DNA of 64,000 nucleotides, from NCBI GenBank assembly GCA_039621445.1, contig CP154957.1, positions 10,906,409 through 10,970,408 on the forward strand, written 5' to 3'. Source of the DNA: Euglena gracilis (Eukaryota > Euglenida > Euglenophyceae > Euglenales). A program made the translations under genes and the position numbers. Shown piece by piece: positions 33,517 through 44,153 of the stretch (the first letter of the stretch is position 1; every line of letters starts with the position of its first letter). A model generated the notes under the pieces. That model was not told the DNA's origin. It did not search any database and worked only from the letters and a program-made list of their open reading frames with translations.

Positions 33517-35070
33517 CGTGAGTGTGGGAGAGAAGATGGGGTCGGTTTGTGCAAATGCGCACACCGCCAATGTGTGCAAATTTGTGCAAACCGACCTCAT
33601 GTACGTTTGTGCAAAGGGATGCAATGACAAAAACATGCCTCGCTCCATGGGCCTTTCGAAACAACAACAACCGGCAGGGCTTACAACGCAGCCGCGCTCT
33701 GAAAACAGACAAAAATGCATTGAAAAACACTGGTACCAAACACCATGTCAGAGTAAAAAAATGGTCGGTTTGCGAACACGTGGTCGGCGTGACACACTTG
33801 TGCACACCAAACACATGTGCAAAGATGCACGTCGTCGAAGTGCTAATACACACACCATGACGACGTGCGCATTTGCACACACCGACCACGATAGCAAAAT
33901 GTCAGACAAAATGCACCAAACACGACTTCAAACACCACCTGCCCAATGGCTCCTTCGGGTGTGCAACTTCAGCGTTCACACGCTCTCCTCCACTGTGAAC
34001 CCTTTTTTTTTCAGGACTAATTCTGGCCCAGTGACAGGTCCAGGTCCATGTGGAGACTGTAGACCTCCAGCAGGTGGCCCACCGCTGGGACGTTGTGGCA
34101 CATGTGTGTAGCTTGGGCAAGGGGTGGACCCTTGAAACCCCTGCCGCTTGCCCCCTGGGCTTGCGTTTTGCTGCGACAATCACATCAGGTGATGACAGCT
34201 GACGGCACTTCAGCAGTCACAAGGCCGTTTTAACTCCCTGATGCAGCAGCAGCCACCGAGGTGGCCATGTTATCTCCCACAACTGGGACGGCACACTGGG
34301 GCAGGCGGACATGTTTGCGGGTTGATGGAAACAATGGAAAATGGCAGCATCTTAAACGTGGCCACCAAGCTCACTGTTTTAGAGACGGAGAATATTCATT
34401 TTATACAAAGTCCCAGCACTTTTATGGGTTGCATAAAAGTGCTGGGACTTAACACCTGGATATTGTGGGCAAAAACTGTTGCGTTGCATGTTTTTTGAGG
34501 AAAAAATGAGACGTGGTAAAAAGGGAAGAATGATTCCCGGCCGAGGTAACCGGAAGGTAATTTCAAAATCCTGGAAGCTTTTATTTTTGAAGAAAAGTGT
34601 CCAACAATCATGGGGGGTTACACGCCATCAATTCCTCCCGCACAACTTCCAAACCAATGATGCGAAAACGATTGATTGTGCGGGTTGGAGATGAGACATA
34701 CAAGCTTGCACACAGAGCGAAGACAAACTTTTCTCCTGTCACAGACCGTGTGCTGCTGCACATTTCACATTACAATGGTTTCAAAAGTTTTGCATACAAT
34801 GGTCGGTGTGTGCAAGTGCGCACACCAACTTTTATGGAGGAAGAGCGCTCCATAGTACGGTGGTAAGACAAAGGTACATCTTCCCACCGTTCTTTGTTGT
34901 ACACTGCAAACGGCACCCATTCAAAATCCTTGCATTTGTGGATGGTTGGGGTGCGCACATCAGCTATCTACAAATACACAAATGGTCAATGTGCGTAAAT
35001 GCGCACACCAATAAAATACACATGTGGTTGGTGTGTGCAAACGCGCACATCAACCCTCATTTCATAAATT
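33517..35070. repeat. Cluster of GTGCGCACACC-type imperfect palindromes (family G)
   Basis: At least eight copies of a 20-28 bp word of the type GGTCGGTGTGTGCAAATGCG followed by CACACC(A/G)A occur on both strands. Positions are about 33,541, 33,591, 33,766, 33,865, 34,801, 34,950, 34,985 and 35,028. Each is a near-palindrome centred on TGCAAATGCGCA. The spacing is irregular, so this is not a simple satellite. Related words occur near 46,200. Confidence 0.7.
34408..34450. repeat. Perfect 19-bp hairpin
   Basis: AAGTCCCAGCACTTTTATG, five-base spacer, then its exact reverse complement. Both strands could form the stem. No T run follows and no host gene is evident nearby. Confidence 0.9.
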
Positions 35071-35399
35071 TGTGTCACGTAAATGTTCAATCGATAGACA
35101 CATTTTGGTCTGTCCGATAGCGCCAGAGTTCCAGAAAGGTTTTTATGCCATCGTCTAATCATGTCCATCGGCTGCACATCACATTGGACAAACGGTGGAA
35201 AGTCGGTCGCCGTCAAACAGGTATGCATCACCCAGTAATTACAGACTGCAACAGATTTATGTTCTTGTCTGTCAAATAGGTGGGTTGCACACCAACAAAG
35301 GAAAAATCCTAAATTGCTAGATGCACCGCCTAAGCATTTCCTTCCTGCTTTGTGATGACTTGATCGAGATGGGGAAGGTGGACACCCATGTTGCAGCAA
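34986..35399 (-). other. Minus-strand coding-like segment, unknown
   Basis: An open frame of 137 codons includes MHTCLTATDFPPFVQCDVQP and RWHKNLSGTLALSDRP, which look protein-like. The downstream end runs into the GTGCGCACACC palindromes, so at most the first part could be a relic. No domain is recognised. Confidence 0.25.
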
Positions 35400-35587
35400 T
35401 AAGAAGAAATCTCCTGTTTAAGAAAGCAAAAAATGTCACCAAAACTGGGGTGAAATGATATCGGGCTGTTCAGCATCTCCCAAGTTCCAAAGAGCACCAA
35501 AAATTTTCGGATAAACCAGCCGCCTCATAGTGCTAAAAGTGGATATACTCTCCCCATTTTTTTGCATCACGATTTTTTGGATCCACT

Positions 35588-35645
35588 CTATACCTATAGA
35601 GATGTATATCTACATAAACACATACATATCTATACATACATACAT

Positions 35646-35712
<67 letters not shown>

Positions 35713-35792
35713 TGCATGCATGCATGCATGCATGCATGCATGCGTGCGTGCGTGCGTGCATACATACATATATACATTATGCATATATATGC

Positions 35793-35843
<51 letters not shown>

Positions 35844-35918
35844 CATACATACAATACATACATACATACATACATACATACATACATACATACATACATA
35901 CATACATACATACATACA

Positions 35919-35948
<30 letters not shown>
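35588..35948. repeat. Compound ATAC/CAGA/GCAT/TA microsatellite
   Basis: Blocks in order: CATA, (CAGA)n, (TGCA)n, (GTGC)n, (TA)n, then (CATA)n up to the acceptor-like TACAG of the next exon. Confidence 0.97.
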
Positions 35949-35949
<1 letters not shown>

Positions 35950-35960
35950 CTGGTATACAG

Positions 35961-36193
35961 CCTCGACCACTCGATACTGTGCGGCCCCAACTGTGGACAG
36001 CGACGGCACCGCGCACCGTCCCGACTCTGTCGTGTCCGCCCTGACAGGCTCGCCACGCTCGCCGCGCTCGCTGGTGGAGCCGCCGCCGCTGCCGCTGGTG
36101 CGGGGGGAGCGGGGTGGCGGCGACTTCGTCACACTGGACTTTTCGTTCGGGGACAGCCAACCCAGCTCCCGCTGGGGGTCGCAGCGCAGTTTG
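35961..36193 (+). CDS. Candidate internal exon, Ser/Pro-rich with ordered patch
   Basis: It follows TGGTATACAG immediately after a microsatellite. The frame (phase 1 in) reads [35 protein letters not shown] and [19 protein letters not shown] to TTG|GTGGAC (phase 0). The [11 protein letters not shown] patch has strand-like alternation. Other donors (GTCGCA, GTACAC) would change the phase out to 2, matching the next exon. Confidence 0.6.
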
Positions 36194-36517
36194 GTGGACC
36201 CGCCTGGACCCTTGCCGAATCACACCCATGCAATTGCGTACACACATGGCTGCACACACACACCCGCACACACGCACCGATTCATCCTGAAACGCCGCCC
36301 ACCCGACGTTTGCACCCGCACACCGGCACTCACACTGCACCCAGTCCGGCACAGCGAAACACAACATGTATACAAACACCGAAGCGCCACTTTTTCTGAC
36401 CTCAAAATGCCAACCTCTCTAATTGATGATGTTTCAACATTGGTGGCCCATTCTATTCTCTCTTGATTTCATTGGTGGCCCATTCTATTCCCTCTGATTT
36501 CATTGTGGCCACTGCAG

Positions 36518-36622
36518 GGGTGTGGTGCCAAGCCGCCGGAGTTCAACAATGGACGTTCCAATCCATGGCGGACCCGAGCACGTTGCTGGCATGCTTTCCA
36601 AGGCGCCTGAGCCCCAGGGAAG
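36518..36622 (+). CDS. Candidate internal exon (35 codons) abutting an intron-filling element
   Basis: GGCCACTGCAG and AGGGAAG|GTGTAA enclose 105 nt. Phase 2 in and out gives SRRSSTMDVPIHGGPEHVAG and MLSKAPEPQG; phase 1 gives QQWTFQSMADPSTLLACFPR. The downstream intron begins with the inverted-repeat element itself. The frame is not settled: phase 2 fits the 38.1 kb exon, phase 1 fits a possible exon at 36,822. Confidence 0.5.
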
Positions 36623-36821
36623 GTGTAAACCCCCCCCCCCCCAAATAACACCCCCCCCGGTGTGTTATTTGGGCACTCGAACTGGGGCCCCAGGGAGGGG
36701 GTGTGTTATTTGGGGGGGGGTGTTATTTTTACATGGAAAAACAAAGGAAAACAGGGGGGTGTGTTATTTGGGGGGGGTGTGTTATTTGGGGGGGTGTGTT
36801 ATTTGGGGGGGGTTTTACTAG
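36623..36821. mobile_element. Introner-like element, GTGTAAAC...TTTTACTAG
   Basis: The left end is GTGTAAAC, a run of 13 C, CAAATAACACC. The right end is GGTGTGTTATTTGGGGGGGG, TTTTACTAG. GTGTGTTATTTGGGG recurs four times inside. The element starts at the exact GT donor of the preceding exon and ends in AG, and the bases after it are open in a compatible phase up to a consensus donor. It therefore corresponds to a whole predicted intron. Confidence 0.65.
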
Positions 36822-36887
36822 AATCGCGAGAATATTTTGAGATAAAAAGTGCATCAGTGTTTGTGGATGCGTGTTGTGGATTGGTGG
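36822..36887 (+). CDS. Possible exon between an introner-like element and GTGAGT
   Basis: From TACTAG the frame (phase 1) reads SREYFEIKSASVFVDACCGL and V to G|GTGAGT, a perfect donor, 66 nt. Base composition is more AT-rich than in the other exons, which argues against it. It is supported only by boundaries and an open frame. Confidence 0.3.
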
Positions 36888-37269
36888 GTGAGTGTGGTGG
36901 CTCTGGGAGTGGGAGTGGGTGTGGGTCTGGGTGCGGGTGCATGTGAAATGGGGATAAAACATGTGCTTTTTTTCAGCAGGAAGAAAGGTGTGCCGGCGCA
37001 CAAGACATCGTGCCCCTTGTCTGAGCACCCCGGTCCTAATCGAAAATTTCGACATTTCAGAATATTCTGAAGCCTGATTTCGTGAGATATTGTTGAACTT
37101 TCATCCTATGCCTGGTAAGTTCAACAGTGACCCCCCAAAAAGGGGGGTCCTTCCCTTTCGGTAGGCACCCGATTTTTTTTTCAGTCAGGTTTTTTCTCTT
37201 GTCCAAGCACTCAGGCACAACTTCGAGTCTCCGCACTTGAAACAACCTTTTCCTGAGAGTGTGGCCATT

Positions 37270-37350
37270 TACCTCGTTCTTCAAATGATAACCCTAACCC
37301 TAACATTGACCCTAGCCTGAACCTAACCCTAACCCTAACCCAAACCCTAG
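37270..37350. repeat. Interstitial telomere-like array (CCCTAA)n
   Basis: Several CCCTAA units with diverged ones between, outside any recognisable inverted-repeat element. Smaller runs occur at about 18,150 and 51,350-51,372. Confidence 0.85.
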
Positions 37351-37689
37351 CGCTGACTCGAGGCATAAAGTGGTTTTCACGGAGTTTCTGCTGCTGCGCT
37401 ATTCTATCTTCTCTTCACGCTCTTCCAGCACAGCGCCCCAAATGAAATTTGCACGCTGCCGAAACCTGCCCGCACCCCCAGCCCCTAAACCTAACATGAA
37501 TTCAAGAGAAAATGCCAGACAGTGATTATTAGGGAAACGTTCAAACCAAGATTCATTCGGCCCCAGGGGTTCAAGCATTTTTAGTGTCAAACCATGGTTC
37601 AAGGTCCAAGTACCCCCCCCCCCCAATAATAAACCCCTCTGGTTCAATATTTGGACGCCCAAAGCTGGGGTCTGACGAGGTTTTATTAC

Positions 37690-38045
37690 CCCCCCCCCTT
37701 GTCTAAGCACCACCCTTGTCTAAGCACCCCCCCCGGTTCTTACCCATCTTTTTAAAGGTCATCGACACGGGGAGGTTTATTTTGTGTGCATTTTTAAGGG
37801 AAATTTTTCAAAAAATTCGAAATTTCTGCAACTTCTGAGACCTGATTTGGTGAGGTATTGTTGATTTCTGCATCCAAATGTGTGTAAGTTGAACAGTGGA
37901 CCTTCAAAATAAGGGGAATTTTTGCAGTCAAATTTTGCAGTCATTGCAGTCATTTTTCTTTGCAGTCAAATTTTTCCCCCTTGTCTAAGCACCCCCCCCC
38001 CCCGGTTCTTACCCATCTTTTCCGGTGCTTAGACAAGGGGGGGGG
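37690..38045. repeat. Family L: TTGTCTAAGCACC with C runs
   Basis: CCTTGTCTAAGCACC appears at about 37,700, 37,716 and 37,978, and inverted (GGTGCTTAGACAAGGGGG) at about 38,022, followed each time by GGTTCTTACCCATCTTTT. Diverged relatives lie at 37,015 and 44,623. This is a C-tipped inverted-repeat family; the outer ends are probably about 37,690 and 38,045. Confidence 0.6.
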
Positions 38046-38139
38046 GAGGTATTTTGGGGGTTTTGCTCGGCACACTGCGACCCAAGGGGCATCACCAACT
38101 CGTCGGCCCGCCAACACGTACCACTGTTTCCCCCGCCAG

Positions 38140-38317
38140 CTGCCTTGCGCCGGTGCGGGAGCGGCTGGTGCGCATCCAGGGCCAGGCGGAGCCCGCGGCG
38201 GAGGCCCCGGCGGAGGAGCCAGCCGCCCAGCGGGCCGCCAGCGACGCCAGCCAGAGCACCGGGCAGGGGCGGCTGCAGCTGCGCCGCCAGCATGCCGTCG
38301 GAGGGGTGCGCAGCAGG
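38140..38317 (+). CDS. Candidate internal exon, Ala/Glu/Gln-rich
   Basis: TTTCCCCCGCCAG leads in phase 2 to CLAPVRERLVRIQGQAEPAA, EAPAEEPAAQRAASDAS and a Gln/Arg-rich end to AGG|GTTTGA (phase 0). Helix-compatible, charged. A Gly/Ala frame and the minus strand are also open but have poorer composition. Confidence 0.55.
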
Positions 38318-38356
38318 GTTTGATATAAGGAGGGCGTACATGGTTTAGGTGGGGGG

Positions 38357-40046
38357 GTGTCCAAGCACCTATAGCTAAAATGGCCTAAAATGGCCTAAAA
38401 TGGCCTAAAATGGCCTAAAATGGCCTAAAATGACTTTTTGACCCCCTATAGGTGGGGGTCCCTAAAATGGCCTAAAATGGCCTAAAATGGCCTAAAATGG
38501 CCTAAAATGGCCTAAAATGGGAAAAATTCTGTTGCACAACAATTTTTTTGTGAACAACTGAAGCCATTCAGGCAATGACTTTCGGTGCCTTTTGTTAATG
38601 TGGACGGCAAACAGTGGATTTGGTGGAGGAGCACAGCCCCACAAGGCCCATGGTTTTATCCTAATAACACTCGTATCAGTCCCCAAATCCACAGCCCCAA
38701 CCTTTTTTTGGTGGCTGAATTTTGAAGGTTTGGACAGATAATTTTTTCTTACTCTTATCTTGTTGGTTTGCACCGATGTTTGTTTCGCAAATAATGAAAC
38801 GGAAGCATGGGGGAAAAGTCAAAACAAAATGAAAGATGTTGGAAAAATCTCAATTGAAATATAAAATTCTAGCATCATATAAATATAACTTTTGTAAGTA
38901 AATTTAATATTTCATTTTTATGAATAGACATAAAATTATTATGGATATTCTATGTATTTTATGTGGATATTTCGTGTGGGTATTTTATTATTATCAATTT
39001 TGTTGATATATTTTCCATATTTATAAAGATTTTATAGTCATCAATTTTTAATTGTAGAATTAAAAATATAATATTAACATTATATTTAATGCAGTTTTAG
39101 TAATACAAATAACACATGTATTCATACAATTTTAGTAATAAAAGAGAAATAAGTTGAAATTAATAAATGTATGTACTAAGTAAAAATAATATTTATAATA
39201 TGTAATTGTACAATAATTATTACTGCAATCATATTATCAATAAAATTGGAATAATATTGGGATATATAATATGATAGAATATGATATATGTTATCGGTCA
39301 ATAGGTACAGGATTAGGTTTATATATTTCACTTTTTGCCTGGTGAAATTCAATTTGATTTTGGCATTGTTTTAGGCATGTATATCATTCATTTTATTATT
39401 ATGATAAATATTTAAAGAATAATTATTAAGATCTGTTTGGAAATAATTTTCTTGTTTGTATTATGGATCTTAATAATTATTCTTTAAATATTTATCATAA
39501 TAATAAAAGGAATGATATACATGGCTGAAACAATGCCAAAATCAAATTGAATTTCACCAGGCAGCAGCATTATCTTTCAGAAAAAACGACTTCTTATTGC
39601 GAAATTCCGCAAAATGGTGTAGAATTCAAAAAAAAAAAACCGGGAGCCTTTTTGGTAGCACAAATAAACAAATTATTTTTTGTCCAACGTTTTTTTTTCT
39701 CTGAAAAAATTCATCTGCCGTAAATTCTTATTGTTCAGAATTCCTCTATGAATATGAATATAGATTTGTTGAGCTTCCCATTGTTTTGATCAGTGTTCAT
39801 GAATTTTGCATGCTTTTTTGGATGTACATTTGTTATTACTGAACAAGAGAAGGTTTACACACGTTATGATACTGTTTTCGGGACAAAATGACCAAAAATT
39901 ATGATTTTCAGAACCCCCACCTATACCTTAAAATGGCCTAAAATGGCCTTAAATGGCCTAAAATGGCCTAAAATGGCCTAAAATGGCCTAAAATGGCCTA
40001 AAATGAGGAAATTTTTGGGCTTGACTATAGGTGCTTGGGGGTGTCC
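38357..40046. mobile_element. 1.7 kb TIR element CCAAGCACCTATAG with TGGCCTAAAA arrays (family D)
   Basis: The left end, GGGTGTCCAAGCACCTATAG, is mirrored on the right by CTATAGGTGCTTGGGGGTGT. Both subterminal regions carry 10-bp arrays of TGGCCTAAAA (38,373-38,432, 38,463-38,520 and 39,928-40,005). The core (about 38,800-39,900) is very AT-rich, has no open frame, and contains a second palindrome at 39,336-39,563. Non-autonomous. Confidence 0.8.
39336..39563. mobile_element. Nested long palindrome with about 98-bp arms
   Basis: TGCCTGGTGAAATTCAATTT at the left is repeated inverted as AAATTGAATTTCACCAGGCA at the right. The arms stay complementary, with a few mismatches, down to AAGATC/GATCTT around a 32-base centre. 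It looks like a foldback MITE nested in the AT-rich core of the family D element. Confidence 0.85.
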
Positions 40047-40524
40047 CCCCCACCCCCCCCCCTGGCCCGCAGGGGGGGGGGTCCGGACCCCCCCCACCTG
40101 TCCTTATATCGAACCATGGTGCGCAGTGGTGCCTCCCTGTGGTGCCCTGCTGTCCCCCGCCGGGCCTCCAACCGTTTCTCCCCCACCCCCCACACCACGC
40201 CTTTCTCCCACGGGTTACGGGACTTCTTTGGACGGACAGTCCCGCGCCTGGCGTCTGTGCCCTCCCTTCCCGTTGTGTGCTTGTCGCCTGGCTGGATGCC
40301 TTTTTTAACTCGAAAAAATTTCAACATGCATTTTTGGATCATTTCTTTTTTTTTGGAGCGAGAATATCCAATTCCCGTACCCTGATACGTTCATCTGCTC
40401 GCCACCCCAGAGATGCACTCACTCTCCAAACAGAAACCAACCCTGAATCCTAACTGTGAACACTGCACTGTGGTCGCAAAAACTTCTCCGGAGCCAACTT
40501 CCTCAGGGGGGGGGATCAAGGCAG

Positions 40525-40620
40525 AACGACGTGGAGACAGCTGCCTCTGCCTCCGCCTCGGAGCCCACGGAGGAGCCGGCGCTGAAGGAGGGTGGCACGT
40601 TCTGGCGGCCCCCCATCCAT
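40525..40620 (+). CDS. Candidate internal exon (32 codons)
   Basis: AAGGCAG and ATCCAT|GTGGCC enclose 32 codons in phase 0. It encodes NDVETAASASASEPTEEPAL, then KEGGTFWRPPIH. It follows the 38.1 kb exon in phase and precedes the 41.6 kb exon in phase. Confidence 0.65.
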
Positions 40621-40764
40621 GTGGCCCCCTTTCCTGGAGGCACCGGCTGCCTTTCGGTTCCACTCCCACACTCTCCTCGGAGGTTGGTCCCTGATCAACT
40701 GCCCCTGTTGATCAACGGCTGGGCAATTTATTGCAATAAAGTGGTGTTCATTAATGCATGCATT

Positions 40765-40808
40765 GCATTCCTGAATCCATGAATCCATGAATCCATGAAT
40801 CCATGAAT
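40765..40808. repeat. 8-bp tandem repeat (GAATCCAT)n
   Basis: Five units of GAATCCAT in an intron. Confidence 0.95.
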
Positions 40809-41225
40809 TATTAATATTAATTCACAACTTTAATATCCCTTCAGGAAGCTTGAGCGTGCTGACTGCGGAGGACCCCCACCAATCATTCACCTCCCGAGCA
40901 CCACCTCGGCTGTCCAAATAGCAGCTACATTCCAATGAATCCAGAGAACTTGGCTCATATCGGAAATCTTATCCATTTCCCCCTAAAAACCCTGAAACTT
41001 CCGAAAAGAAAGAATCGTTGGACAGTTGGACAGCGGTGTGGAAATCACTCAATGCTGCCAATGCAAGGAGGAGCATTGTTCTGTCTGAAATCTGCCTGGG
41101 CTCAGTCCCACACCCCAGACAAGGAAGTGACCGCAAGATTTCTATGTCATAGGCCAACCACATTGAGTTTAACGCACGTCATTTGCCTCAGATCAAATCC
41201 TTCCAAAGTCATGTGGCAAGGACCC

Positions 41226-41372
41226 CAACTGACAAATCCCGACAAATCCCGACAAATCCCGACAAATCCCGACAAATCCCAACAAATCCTGACACATCCC
41301 GCCAAACCCCGACAAATCCCGACAAATCCTGACAAATCCCGATACATCCCGACAAACCCCGACAAATTCAAA
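41226..41372. repeat. 10-bp tandem repeat (CGACAAATCC)n
   Basis: About 14 units of CGACAAATCC with scattered substitutions. The minus-strand frame reads as a Gly-Phe-Val-Gly-Ile-Cys-type repeat and is an artefact. Confidence 0.95.
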
Positions 41373-41634
41373 CAATACCACACTTCACTGCACCTGCCCA
41401 GGAGTCTGGTGAAATGTCTTTTTGGGAGCATTTTAACTTTGAGAATGTCGTCCAAATGACAATCCCCCCAAGTCACAGCCCTTCTCAAGATTAGGCCAGT
41501 TAGGGGGTTATTATTTATTAATAGTTTATTATTATTATTATGATGGTGATGATGATGATGAAATTATTTGTTGTTGTTGTTGTTATTATTATTATTATTG
41601 TAATTATGATTTGTTTATTGTTAGTTTAGGGGAG

Positions 41635-42010
41635 TCACTGTCACGCCAATCCTCTCTGGCCCGGCAGGCACATGGCGGCGCGGTGCGGCTGGACGAGATC
41701 GCGGACCCGGACCCGGACGCGGACCACGACTACTCCGACCTGCCGACGCCGCTGGAGTCCCTCGGGGCGGGGGACGACTCCCCGGCGTCCGAGCGGCGGG
41801 CCAGCCGGACCTACCTGGAGACTCTCCGCTCCCGGCCAGGGGGATGGGCGGCCCAGCCCAGCAATTTAGCCTGCGTCTGTCTCTTCAGCAACAGAATCTG
41901 TTTCTTGCCCAAAACAGCAAGTAGTATTTTACGCCGCGCGGAGTCCGCCAGGAGTCGTGGGAATTCGCTGGTTCCATTTTTGCGATTCAACACAAAGATT
42001 GGAATTCTCT
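41635..42010 (+). CDS. Candidate long exon, acidic then basic (125 codons)
   Basis: Open from GGGGAG in phase 0 to TTCTCT|GTGAGT, a perfect donor (phase 1 out). It contains SLSRQSSLARQAHGGAVRLD, an Asp-rich stretch, DYSDLPTPLESLGAGDDSPA and ASRTYLETLRSRP, distantly like the RLRSLK motif. The part after about 41,874 is less GC-rich (SSILRRAESARSRGNSLVPF); a donor at 41,875 (TGC|GTCTGT) would exclude it. Confidence 0.6.
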
Positions 42011-42661
42011 GTGAGTACCCCGCCCAAGATTCGCAGCCCGTTGCTTAAAGTTGGGTTTCGTTTGCCACCAGAGAGTGGAGCCAGGGGAGGGGGGGAGTCC
42101 ATTAAATGGGGGCTTACCAAAGGAAAGGAAATGTTAAAACTGCAAGGGTCGGATAAATAGGGACCCATGCAACGTGCAAGCCTTTTTCATTGTTTTCACT
42201 TATGCTTTTCGCTTATGTTTTTCGTTGTGGTCGGGTTAGGAGTAGGATTAGGAACAGGGTTAGACTTAGTTAGGCCAAAATCAGGAACATATCTCGGCAT
42301 AAATTTCAGCTGATGTTCGTCTAAAACCAGGACTAAATCACCCTGAACCCCACCGTAGCCTCCCTTTTCCAAACAGCTGCACCTCCCACGCACAAAAAAA
42401 AAGACCTCACCCGATGTGGCACACAACACCAATAAACAGCCTGGCCAGGAGAAGTCTCCAGACCGTTTCACCCCCCCCCCTCCAGGGGGCAGTGATAAAT
42501 TAGTTAGTTTTTTGATTTGTGCCTCTGAGATGCGCCTTTCTTCCCTCATTCAGTTCATTTAACTCAGCCGTCAAAAAAAGGAGACTGTACAATCGCCACC
42601 AAGCGTGTAGAGTTTTCACTGCTCGAACCATGTCGGGTTTCCAAGGTGCCATCTCCCGCAG

Positions 42662-42817
42662 GTCAGCCGTCGGCCGACCCTCGCCCTGCGGGCAGCCGTA
42701 CCAGGTACCCTCCTACGCCGACAACCTGGAGTCGTTCAAGGACAGCGCGTCTGCTGGGGACGTCTCGCCGTACGCGGTCCGGGTGCCCCTCGCGAACCGG
42801 CCGGCGCCCAGGGTCGA
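42662..42817 (+). CDS. Candidate exon; alternatively first exon from ATG at 42,630
   Basis: TCTCCCGCAG begins phase 2: SAVGRPSPCGQPYQVPSY, ADNLESFKDSASAGDVSP and YAVRVPLANRPAPR, to GTCGA|GTGGGC (phase 2) or AGG|GTCGAG. The same frame is open upstream to ACCATGTCGGG at 42,630 (MSGFQGAISRRSAVGRPS), so this could be the start of a separate gene. That would also explain the phase break with the previous exon. Confidence 0.55.
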
Positions 42818-43745
42818 GTGGGCTCCTTTGAATGCCCTCTTTCAACCCCCCTTCTGATTTTTCATAACCCCCCTCAATATAAGACCCCCGGTTTTGTATT
42901 TGGCCGGAAATTTCAAGACCCTGAAGGGGATTTATATTTGGGTGGGAAAATTAAACTTCCGCGACCAATGTATGTGCAATTTTGCCAATTTTGCCCAAAT
43001 TTCACCATTTTTTAAGGCAAAATTTAATACCCTGGCCCCTCCAGTGGCCAGGGTATTAAGTGAGCAGGCCGAGGCGCCGACTGACTGGTTTTTTCGGAAT
43101 GACTGATTGGTTTTGGCTTGGTTTTTTTGGGGTCAGCCTGAGGTGCCCGGGGGGGGGGTCGGCCAGTAATGGCCGAGAATGGCCAAAAGCAGCAATTTTT
43201 TTGGGGTTTTGGCCAATATCTTTTTTGAGCCATTTTTTTTTGGCCGAGTGGCCAGAGTGACCCCCCCGGGGGGGTTGGAAGTGGGTTATTCGTTTTTGAA
43301 AAGTGACTGACCGTTTTTTCTTGAAAGTGGAAAGTGACCCCCCCCCTCCTCCGGGGGGGTCAGAAGCAATGGTGTGTCTGCTGCCCACTGTTTTTTTCCT
43401 CCAGAAAAACCCCTGGCGGAATTTGGACGGTAAAACTGGCCTCCAGGGGGATTCTAACCCCCCCACCTAAAGGTTGTTTTTTCCCTCCTGTACGTTTTTT
43501 ATTTTCATATACAGGCGTGGATAGGGACTGATGAATGGACTGACAGTTCTGGGAATGCAATCATAAACATTTTGGTGGGTAATGCGAGCAGATCTACGTT
43601 GTAGCATGCAGTTGGATTGGAAAGGGCCAAACTTGGGGGGTTGAGCACTCGGGGGTTGACCTTTTCCAGAAAAAGGAAATTCACGGAACATCACGGAAAG
43701 TCACGGATACATTTTGGCCTCGGCCAGCACGGAAATGTGAGGATC

Positions 43746-43749
<4 letters not shown>

Positions 43750-43781
<32 letters not shown>

Positions 43782-43872
43782 AGGTTGTCTGTTGTGTGTG
43801 TGTGTGTGGGTGTGTGTGTGTGTGTGTGTGTCAGGTTGTCTGTTGTGTGTGTGTGTGTGTGTGTGTGTGTGG
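43750..43872. repeat. GT microsatellite with duplicated CAGGTTGTCTGTT spacer
   Basis: Three GT blocks separated by two identical copies of TCAGGTTGTCTGTT, so a unit of microsatellite plus spacer was duplicated. Confidence 0.9.
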
Positions 43873-43952
43873 TATTCTACGTTGTTCATGCAATTCATTG
43901 AAGTGCTTGCAGAGGCGTATAATTCACAAAGTCCGGGTGGGTCCCCTCCAAG

Positions 43953-44153
43953 TAGGCCCCGCCTCGCCCCTGCCCCGTCCTTCACCGGCACACCCCTGGA
44001 CGGGCCGCCCCTCGCCAGTCCCCCGGCCAGCTGGCCCGTCGCGGAGGAGGAGCCCCCGCTGTCCCCCCAGCAGCCCCCGGGGACCCCGTCCCAGGCGGGC
44101 AGTACCCCCGCCAACCGCCCCGCTGCTCCGGGCACCGGCCCAGCGTGGGACAG
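43953..44153 (+). CDS. Candidate internal exon, Pro-rich (67 codons)
   Basis: CCCCTCCAAG and GGGACAG|GTGTTG enclose 201 nt, phase 2 in and out. It encodes PSFTGTPLDGPPLASPPASW, PVAEEEPPLSPQQPPGTPSQ and ANRPAAPGTGPAWD. Strongly Pro-rich and disordered. The minus-strand frames here are mirror artefacts. Confidence 0.6.

Noticed and set aside
35530-35950. Tyr-Ile-His-Thr and Met-Tyr-Val-Cys frames
   Set aside because: Translations of ATAC/CAGA/TGCA microsatellites.
37270-37350. Chromosome end suggested by CCCTAA units
   Set aside because: The array is short, degenerate and surrounded by exon-bearing DNA on both sides; other telomere-like tracts lie inside inverted-repeat elements.
41226-41372. 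Short regular repeats resembling a CRISPR-like array
   Set aside because: The unit is a 10-bp head-to-tail repeat with no spacers, in eukaryotic intronic DNA.
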